Below, piece by piece: positions 1 to 4,824 of a stretch of 10,227 bases of DNA. Position numbers and translations under genes: made by a program. Position 1 is the first letter of the stretch. Every line of letters begins with the position of its first letter. The stretch is from Sediminibacterium sp. (GTDB taxonomy: Bacteria > Bacteroidota > Bacteroidia > Chitinophagales > Chitinophagaceae): assembly GCA_030832695.1 (NCBI GenBank), contig JAURIP010000040.1, positions 1 to 10,227 on the forward strand. Reading direction: 5' to 3'. Below the pieces are notes generated by a model. It worked only from the letters and a program-made list of their open reading frames with translations. It did not search any database and was not told the DNA's origin.

Positions 1-1021
1 CATATATATAATGCGGCAATTGATAATTACTAATTCCAAGTGCAGTGTAGGTGATCAAAAAACCAGGGAGCACTATCCATTCCTCATTTTTATTTAAACT
101 AAATTTAGTTCTAATTATTTTGGTGCATTCTGAAATTAATCCAAGTATTAAAAACAAAGTCCAAGGCAAAAATCCCCATAGTAAATTTTGAAATAAAAAA
201 AGGAACTCATCGTTTTCATGCCAAACACTCTCTCCGGTTATTCTGCCAAAACTTTGTGTCCAATAAAAAAATCTTAAGCCCGAAGTCCCAGTTTTCTCAT
301 ACATTACTTTTTCCGGGTGTAAATCAAACTGTTGATATAAACCAATATCCATGGGTATTAACAAAATTATTATAATGACAATACCTACCAGATATTCCCA
401 TCTAAAAAGCATTTTAAAATTTCTATGCATTATCAAATGTGGCGCAAATGAAAAAACAGGCACCATTAAAGCAATTGGCCCCTTAGTCATCATTCCAAAT
501 GCAACAGCAGAAAATGCAATGATCAATGAACTCCATTTTCTATTATTTAACCAATTAGCAAATTGCCAAATAGACAATATTACCCATGCCATCAACATCG
601 TATCTGTTCTTACATCATGTGTAATTAAAAACATTGCTTGTGTACTCGCTAATATCAAAGCCGCTAACCCTGCTATTTCACTACTGTAATAGATGAGTGT
701 AAATTTATAGGTACTGTATATGGCCAAAATGGCCATTAAGATAGATGGTATTCTGAATGCAAAATCATTGATTCCAAATAAATACATGCTTATTGCACTT
801 GACCAAAATAACATGGGCGGCTTATCTAAATAGTCACTGCCTTGATCAAAAATTTGTAGGAAGCTTTTATTTTGAAGCATTTCTCTTGAAATATTTGCAT
901 ACTGAACAGAATCAACTTCCATTAATGGAATAAACATGCTTCCTAAAATGTAGATAATTATACATAAAACAATATAGAATATGTATATATTTGTATAGCT
1001 TTTTTCTCGGTTAAGAAGCAT
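1..1021 (-). CDS. ArnT/PMT-family lipid-linked glycosyltransferase (partial, C-terminus outside window)
   Basis: This is an integral membrane glycosyltransferase of the GT83/PMT_2 type, which moves a sugar from a polyprenyl-phosphate carrier to a lipid or protein on the outer face of the inner membrane. The frame is open from ATG at 1021 to the window edge (about 340 codons) with no stop. TM1 (about residues 12-32) leads into the acidic loop EVDSVQYA (D37), matching the conserved first-loop acid of ArnT/PMT enzymes. Then come DYLDKPPMLFW (about 63-73), a second acidic motif HDVRTD (about 135-140), MTKGPIA (about 178-184) and, near the edge, the hallmark SNYQLPHYIY. Many hydrophobic segments separate these. 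The gene diverges from a DPM-like GT2 gene that could make its donor. The acceptor and sugar cannot be read from sequence. The family assignment is firm; calling it a true aminoarabinose transferase would be unjustified. Confidence 0.9.
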   Translation of the reverse strand, partial: MLLNREKSYTNIYIFYIVLCIIIYILGSMFIPLMEVDSVQYANISREMLQNKSFLQIFDQGSDYLDKPPMLFWSSAISMYLFGINDFAFRIPSILMAILAIYSTYKFTLIYYSSEIAGLAALILASTQAMFLITHDVRTDTMLMAWVILSIWQFANWLNNRKWSSLIIAFSAVAFGMMTKGPIALMVPVFSFAPHLIMHRNFKMLFRWEYLVGIVIIIILLIPMDIGLYQQFDLHPEKVMYEKTGTSGLRFFYWTQSFGRITGESVWHENDEFLFLFQNLLWGFLPWTLFLILGLISECTKIIRTKFSLNKNEEWIVLPGFLITYTALGISNYQLPHYIY

Positions 1022-1115
1022 TGTGATAATTATTATTGTTAGCGTAATATTTAATCATAAAAAGGAGCAAATTACTTAATTGACTAAAATTTAAAAAAGT
1101 AACATAAATATACAA
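1022..1115. promoter_or_regulatory. Divergent intergenic region between two glycosyltransferase genes
   Basis: This 94-bp, very AT-rich gap must carry the promoters of both divergent genes. No exact Bacteroidota -7 box (TAnnTTTG) is present. On the minus strand, TAATTTGC (complement of 1067-1074) resembles one but is a base short in the spacer. No ribosome binding site is evident for either gene. The role is inferred from gene layout only. Confidence 0.4.
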
Positions 1116-1835
1116 ATGATTATTAATAAAATATCAATTATTGTTCCAGCTTACAATGAGGCAGCTACTATCTCCATTGTAATTGACAAATTATTAAATT
1201 TAACCTTTATTAATAATATTAAAAAAGAATTAATAATTGTCAATGATTGTTCTATTGATCATACAGAAAATTTGATACATGATATTATAAAGCGCAATGA
1301 AGGGGTAGAAATTGTATATTTTAAACATGAAATAAATTCAGGTAAAGGTGCAGCTATTCATACTGGTATTAAAAACGCAACAGGTGATTATTTAATTATT
1401 CAAGATGCCGATTTAGAATACGACCCCAATGAAATTAACAAACTTTTAAAACCTGTCCTTGAGGGTTATGCAGATGTAGTTTATGGATCAAGATTTATTG
1501 GAGGATCGCCACACCGAATTTTATTTTTCTGGCATACCATAGGAAATAAATTTTTAACTTTTTTATCGAACCTCTTTACAAACTTAAACTTAACTGACAT
1601 GGAAACATGTTATAAGCTGTTCAAAACTAGCATCATAAAAAACATCCAATTAAATGAGAAACGTTTTGGTTTTGAACCAGAAGTAACAACAAAAATCGCT
1701 CGAATAAAAAATATACGAATTTATGAGGTAGGTATATCTTATTATGGAAGAACTTACGCTGAAGGAAAAAAGATAAATTGGAAAGATGGCTTTAGAGCCA
1801 TTTACTGTATTATTAGGTATAATTTATTTCAATAA
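1116..1835 (+). CDS. GT2 glycosyltransferase, DPM1/ArnC-like polyprenyl-phosphate sugar synthase
   Basis: This is probably a cytoplasmic-face GT-A enzyme that moves a sugar from a nucleotide donor to polyprenyl phosphate, giving the lipid-linked donor used by ArnT/PMT-type transferases. The 239-aa protein starts with the GT2 signature SIIVPAYNEA (7-16), followed by VNDCSIDHT (42-50), a metal-binding QDADLEYDP (96-104), the GSRF motif (124-127), a DMETCYKLF stretch (161-169) and GFEPE (185-189). These are typical of dolichyl-phosphate-mannose synthase-like proteins. It ends without the C-terminal membrane pair that some ArnC/GtrB proteins carry, so it resembles the single-domain type. It diverges from the ArnT-like gene at 1-1021, which suggests a donor/transferase pair. 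The sugar is unknown. The AUG at 1116 lies directly before the conserved N-terminal strand and no better start is seen. Confidence 0.9.
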   Translation: MIINKISIIVPAYNEAATISIVIDKLLNLTFINNIKKELIIVNDCSIDHTENLIHDIIKRNEGVEIVYFKHEINSGKGAAIHTGIKNATGDYLIIQDADLEYDPNEINKLLKPVLEGYADVVYGSRFIGGSPHRILFFWHTIGNKFLTFLSNLFTNLNLTDMETCYKLFKTSIIKNIQLNEKRFGFEPEVTTKIARIKNIRIYEVGISYYGRTYAEGKKINWKDGFRAIYCIIRYNLFQ

Positions 1836-1914
1836 ATATATCGCAGGAAAATCAGTCAGGCTCAACACAAGTCATAATACTGTAGAACGTTCATTTCAAA
1901 TTTTATACGTTTTG

Positions 1915-1973
1915 ATTAACAGACTTGTTAATTTATTGTAAATACATGTTTTATAAAAACATTTTAACATGTT
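1915..1973. promoter_or_regulatory. Cluster of three dyad-symmetric sequences upstream of the fasciclin gene
   Basis: Three perfect inverted repeats lie within 59 bp. ATTAACA/TGTTAAT (1915-1921 and 1926-1932) has a 4-bp spacer. ATGTTTT/AAAACAT (1946-1952 and 1956-1962) has a 3-bp spacer. AACATGTT (1966-1973) is self-complementary. The last overlaps CATGTTTG (1968-1975), which matches 7 of 8 positions of the Bacteroidota -7 consensus TAnnTTTG and would leave a leader of roughly 25 nt before the ATG at 2006. This would suit operator sites over a promoter, but AT-rich sequence produces short dyads by chance and no regulator is known. Confidence 0.4.
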
Positions 1974-2005
1974 TGAGTGTTTAAGAAATAAACAAATCAA
2001 TTATT

Positions 2006-2509
2006 ATGAAAATGAAATTCTTATTGACAATGCTAATCGGAGGTGTTATCTCTGCATCAGCTCAAAAAACAATTGTAGATGTAGCTGTAGGTTCAACTGC
2101 ACACACAACATTAGTTGCTGCTGTAAAAGCAGCTGATTTAGTAAGTACTTTACAAAGCGCAGGTCCTTTCACAGTATTCGCGCCAACAAATGAAGCATTT
2201 GCAAAATTACCTAAAGGTACTGTTGAAACACTTTTAAAGCCAGAGAACAAAGCTACTTTAGCTAAGATTTTGACTTACCACGTTGTCGCTGGTAATTTAG
2301 ATGCTGCTGCTGTTTTAAAGGCTATTAAGGACGGTAAAGGAAAAGTTAGTTTAACGGCTGTTAGCGGCGGAACACTTACTGCTTCAATTAAAGACGGTAA
2401 GGTTATTTTAACAGATGAAAAAGGCGGAATTGCAACTGTTACTGCAACTGATTTAAAAGCAGGAAATGGTGTAATTCACGTAATAGATGCTGTTGTATTG
2501 CCAAAATAG
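2006..2509 (+). CDS. Secreted fasciclin (FAS1) domain protein
   Basis: A 167-aa exported protein made of one FAS1 domain, a fold linked to cell adhesion and matrix or surface interactions. A signal peptide (about residues 1-19, basic start then a hydrophobic core, ending SASA before Q20) directs it to the periplasm or beyond. The FAS1 H1 box is clear (FTVFAPTNEAFAKLP, about 55-69), as is the central YH motif in LTYHVVAG (about 89-96) and the H2 box ending GVIHVIDAVVLP near the C-terminus. Its Ala/Lys-rich composition and lower AT content than the neighbours suggest a well-expressed gene. It stands alone: a dyad-rich leader precedes it and an intrinsic terminator follows 22 bp after the stop. 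The first of two close ATGs (2006, 2012) is used here; both keep the signal peptide. The partner or ligand is not known. Confidence 0.95.
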   Translation: MKMKFLLTMLIGGVISASAQKTIVDVAVGSTAHTTLVAAVKAADLVSTLQSAGPFTVFAPTNEAFAKLPKGTVETLLKPENKATLAKILTYHVVAGNLDAAAVLKAIKDGKGKVSLTAVSGGTLTASIKDGKVILTDEKGGIATVTATDLKAGNGVIHVIDAVVLPK

Positions 2510-2531
2510 TTTTCTAAAATCGAGTTATTCC

Positions 2532-2562
2532 AAAGGGTCCTTAGCAATAAGGGCCCTTTTTT
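2532..2562 (+). terminator. Rho-independent terminator of the fasciclin gene
   Basis: Arms AAAGGGTCC (2532-2540) and GGGCCCTTT (2551-2559) pair over 9 bp with one G-T wobble around a 10-nt loop. The right arm runs into a tract of six T residues (2557-2562). It lies 22 bp past the stop at 2509, so it should isolate the fasciclin transcript from the membrane-gene cassette. Confidence 0.9.
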
Positions 2563-2657
2563 ATTTAATAGTAAATTGTTGAACTTTAAGGCTGCACTTT
2601 ATATATCTAAATAAACAAAGATGTTAAATGTTTGCAAATAGCTGTTTGTTGTAAACG

Positions 2658-2684
2658 CTAATTTATACATATATAATAAATTAG
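2658..2684. repeat. Perfect 9-bp inverted repeat in the leader of the small-membrane-protein cassette
   Basis: CTAATTTAT (2658-2666) and ATAAATTAG (2676-2684) are exact reverse complements around a 9-bp spacer. The repeat lies 63 bp upstream of the first microprotein ATG at 2748. All but two of its pairs are A-T and no T-run follows, so an intrinsic terminator is unlikely. An operator or mRNA leader hairpin is possible. Apart from this repeat, no gene or RNA is recognisable in the gap 2563-2747. Confidence 0.35.
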
Positions 2685-2747
2685 ATAACAAATGAATTAA
2701 TTTAGACAGTATAAATTAATAATTCTATATTACATCAAATAAAATTT

Positions 2748-2927
2748 ATGTTTAAAAAATTTACAATCTCTGATACGCTTATGTTAGTATCAGCATTTTC
2801 ATCTTTAATATTTTCTGAAATTTTATGGTTTCAAGGAGAAAAAGAAGCGGGTATTTTTATTGGTTTATGGGTACCCTCGATTTTAGGGTTTGCTATACTT
2901 TTAAAATTAATAAATAATCAAAAATGA
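2748..2927 (+). CDS. 59-aa two-helix membrane microprotein, function unknown
   Basis: I do not recognise a characterised family. The 59-residue product begins MFKKFTISDTL and has two clear hydrophobic segments (about 10-28 and 35-54). A short charged turn, QGEKEAG (29-35), joins them, and a Lys/Asn-rich tail follows. The basic N-terminus and tail put both ends in the cytoplasm by the positive-inside rule, with the turn outside. Evidence that it is real: a continuous frame of membrane-protein composition in an otherwise empty gap, and a 4-bp ATGA overlap between its stop and the start of the next frame, which suggests translational coupling. It appears to be first in an operon with the 31-aa and 293-aa membrane proteins. 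It could be a small subunit or assembly factor for the larger protein, but that is inference. Confidence 0.7.
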   Translation: MFKKFTISDTLMLVSAFSSLIFSEILWFQGEKEAGIFIGLWVPSILGFAILLKLINNQK

Positions 2928-3019
2928 TTGAAATTATACCATATTTCGCAGCCCTAATTACCATTTTATTTGGTGTGGCATTTATTCTAGTATTGAATAA
3001 ATTTAGAGGTGAAAAATAA
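2924..3019 (+). CDS. 31-aa single-helix membrane microprotein, function unknown
   Basis: This 31-residue product has a short N-terminus (MIEIIP), one hydrophobic helix (about residues 5-24) and a basic end, NKFRGEK. The layout fits a single-pass membrane peptide with its C-terminus in the cytoplasm. Its ATG overlaps the stop of the upstream 59-aa gene (ATGA at 2924-2927), and the 293-aa gene starts 16 bp after its stop. Single-helix peptides of this size inside operons are often accessory subunits of membrane complexes; that is family-level knowledge and nothing here identifies the complex. Because it is so short, the call depends on the overlap and the neighbours rather than on length. Confidence 0.55.
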   Translation: MIEIIPYFAALITILFGVAFILVLNKFRGEK

Positions 3020-3035
3020 TTGCTAAAAAAACAGC

Positions 3036-3917
3036 ATGAATAATTTATTACATAAATCTGGTAGTTATTTTGATAAATATTTCAATGCTAAAAATGTACG
3101 AAAAGTAGAATTATTAATACTTCGTGCCGCTGTCTTTGCTTTCCTTTTTCATTTACTTATTATTTTTTTAGGAAATAACTTCACTTATTTCAAAAATCTA
3201 CAGCACAGCTATTTAAAAGCAATATATACTCCATTTAGTTTTATATTATTTTACGAAGTATTTCTGCTTGTTATCATAATTCCAAAATCTATATCCGAGT
3301 TTGTTGGAAAGCAGTTTGAGGTGATTACCTTAATTACTTTAAGAGGCTTTTTTCATGATATAGCGGATCTTGATTTGAAAAATTTTATTAATATCAATAA
3401 TCCAGAGTTCATTAGTTTACTCTATGACTTACTGGCTTCTTTAATTATGCTAAGCCTTACTATTTTGTATTATAAAATTTACCAAAATAATCGTAAATCG
3501 GAAGTCGTTAATGAGCTTAATAATTTTATCAATATTAAAAAATTAGTATCATTAAGTATGATAATAATTTTATTAGTACTCAGTATAAGTAGCTTGTATC
3601 TGTGGGGCACGGAAATGTTGGAAGCATTAAAATTAAATAAAGACTATCCTAATCCCAATACTGTATTTTACGCGGATTTCTTTTCTATTATGATTTTTGT
3701 CGACGTATTATTATTGATCATTTCTTTTATTTATCACTTTTCCTTTTTTACTATTTTCAGAAACGCCAGCTTTATCATTACTACCATTTTAATTAGAATG
3801 TCATTAACTACAGAAAAGCCAATGAATTATATAATCATTTTAATTGGCTTTTTATTTTCAATCGTATCCTTTTATTTATATAGCTTAAGAAACACTAACA
3901 ACAAGTCTGTAGAATAA
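3036..3917 (+). CDS. Uncharacterised multi-spanning membrane protein (293 aa)
   Basis: I cannot assign this to a known family. The protein has a polar, basic N-terminal tail (1-25) and about six or seven hydrophobic segments: roughly 27-46, 62-83, 127-149, 169-190, 212-235, a less certain 236-253, and 263-284. Between the second and third segments, residues 83-117 hold a charged stretch, PKSISEFVGKQFEVITL then LRGFFHDIADLD. It looks like a possible functional loop or amphipathic helix. No signal peptide, ATP-binding motif or heme-ligand pattern stands out. It follows two membrane microproteins closely (16-bp gap) and probably shares their transcript. A transporter, channel-like protein or membrane enzyme are all open options. 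There is no sign of frameshift or truncation. Confidence 0.85.
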   Translation: MNNLLHKSGSYFDKYFNAKNVRKVELLILRAAVFAFLFHLLIIFLGNNFTYFKNLQHSYLKAIYTPFSFILFYEVFLLVIIIPKSISEFVGKQFEVITLITLRGFFHDIADLDLKNFININNPEFISLLYDLLASLIMLSLTILYYKIYQNNRKSEVVNELNNFINIKKLVSLSMIIILLVLSISSLYLWGTEMLEALKLNKDYPNPNTVFYADFFSIMIFVDVLLLIISFIYHFSFFTIFRNASFIITTILIRMSLTTEKPMNYIIILIGFLFSIVSFYLYSLRNTNNKSVE

Positions 3918-3935
3918 TCAGCTGCCTATTTCTTA

Positions 3936-3943
3936 TATTTTTG
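3936..3943 (+). promoter_or_regulatory. Bacteroidota-type -7 promoter box for the DCC gene
   Basis: TATTTTTG followed by CAGC is an exact match to the TAnnTTTG element recognised by the Bacteroidota primary sigma factor. Transcription starting a few bases downstream would give a leader of about 25-30 nt before the GTG at 3977. No good -33 TTTG is seen at the expected distance, so the call rests on the -7 box and its placement in the 59-bp gap. Confidence 0.5.
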
Positions 3944-3976
3944 CAGCAAGCGCATAAAAATTTAATTATTTAAATA

Positions 3977-4366
3977 GTGAATATAATATTATTTGATGGT
4001 GTATGTAATTTGTGTAACAATAGTGTTTCATTTTTAATTAAATATGACAAAAATAATATTTTTAAATTTGTAGCCCTTCAAACAACTGCTGGACAAAACA
4101 TCATACACCAACATGGTCTTTTAAATGAGGGAAAATCGGTTGTCTTAATAAAAGACGGAATTGTATTTTACAAATCAGATGCAGTCATTGAAATTGCAAA
4201 ACAAATCAAAGGTTGGCCTCATATTTTCAAATACGGGTATCTTTTCCCAAAATTTTTAAGAGATGGTATTTACAATCTAATAGCAAAGAATAGATATTTT
4301 TTATTTGGCAGAAAAGAAACCTGTGCCATTCCTTCCGAAAAGGATAGAGAAAGATTTATTTTTTAA
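3977..4366 (+). CDS. DCC-family thiol-disulfide oxidoreductase (DUF393, YuxK-like)
   Basis: A 129-aa soluble, thioredoxin-fold-like protein. The family signature is at the N-terminus: LFDGVCNLCNNSV, with the CxxC pair at C10 and C13. The other family marks are FVALQT (31-36), a SDAVIEI segment (67-73) and a C-terminal GRKETCAIPS with a third cysteine (C116). DCC proteins are predicted thiol-disulfide oxidoreductases, but substrates are mostly undefined. The start must be GTG at 3977: the in-frame TAA at 3971 rules out anything further upstream except an ATA codon, and the CxxC motif sits only ten residues in. It has its own likely promoter and ends 11 bp from the convergent DoxX-like gene. 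DoxX-like and DCC proteins are both associated with redox functions, so the proximity may matter, though convergent genes are not co-transcribed. Confidence 0.92.
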   Translation: MNIILFDGVCNLCNNSVSFLIKYDKNNIFKFVALQTTAGQNIIHQHGLLNEGKSVVLIKDGIVFYKSDAVIEIAKQIKGWPHIFKYGYLFPKFLRDGIYNLIAKNRYFLFGRKETCAIPSEKDRERFIF

Positions 4367-4377
4367 AATACCTATCT

Positions 4378-4764
4378 TTAAAATTTACTTGACCACCAGG
4401 CCCACAAAATTAAAATGGGTTGTCCTACAAATAAACGTACGCAGGATAATAATGGTGTAATGGTAAATGAGCCTAGCAAAAAATCCCCTTTTTGAATAAA
4501 ATAAATATGGGATGGGATAAAAGCAATTAACATTATAATAACGCCCTTTACTGCTAATGAGCGTGTTGCTTTAGGTATTAATAGTAATGCTAATACTATT
4601 TCAGCTATGCCAGATAATATATTGATCTCTTTGGCCCAATCAGCTAAGTAGGGCGGTATAATAGGTATATAAAAAGAAGGGTTGGCAAAGTGATTATACC
4701 CTGCAAAAAGATAAAAGACAATAAGTAAGAAGAAGAGTATTTGTTTGACGATTTTTATTTGCAT
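4378..4764 (-). CDS. DoxX-like integral membrane protein (128 aa)
   Basis: A four-helix inner-membrane protein of the DoxX/DoxD-like superfamily. Hydrophobic segments fall at about 8-24, 48-64, 72-90 and 110-125. The family pattern is visible as FAGYNHFANPSFYIPIIPPYL (20-40) before the second helix and LSGIAEIVLALLLIP (50-64) within it. Length is normal. DoxX-like proteins are poorly characterised; some relatives form the small subunit of thiosulfate:quinone oxidoreductase and others act in oxidative-stress complexes, so a specific role cannot be given. The start ATG at 4764 has no alternative nearby. It lies 60 bp downstream of the TonB-dependent receptor on the same strand, so read-through is possible, and it converges with the DCC gene. 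Confidence 0.85.
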   Translation of the reverse strand: MQIKIVKQILFFLLIVFYLFAGYNHFANPSFYIPIIPPYLADWAKEINILSGIAEIVLALLLIPKATRSLAVKGVIIMLIAFIPSHIYFIQKGDFLLGSFTITPLLSCVRLFVGQPILILWAWWSSKF

Positions 4765-4824
4765 ACCTAAATGTAACTTAAATTTATGTACAAAAAAAGT
4801 AGCACTGAGTTGAAGTTTAATCGG

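Noticed and set aside
351..689. Plus-strand 112-codon open frame
   Set aside because: It is antisense to the ArnT-like gene, whose minus-strand frame carries clear family motifs throughout this interval. The plus-strand product has no recognisable features.
4350..4379. AAAGAT/ATCTTT inverted repeat as a shared terminator between the DCC and DoxX-like genes
   Set aside because: It has only 6-bp AT-rich arms with an 18-bp loop, lies largely within coding sequence and has no T-run. It is not convincing as a terminator.
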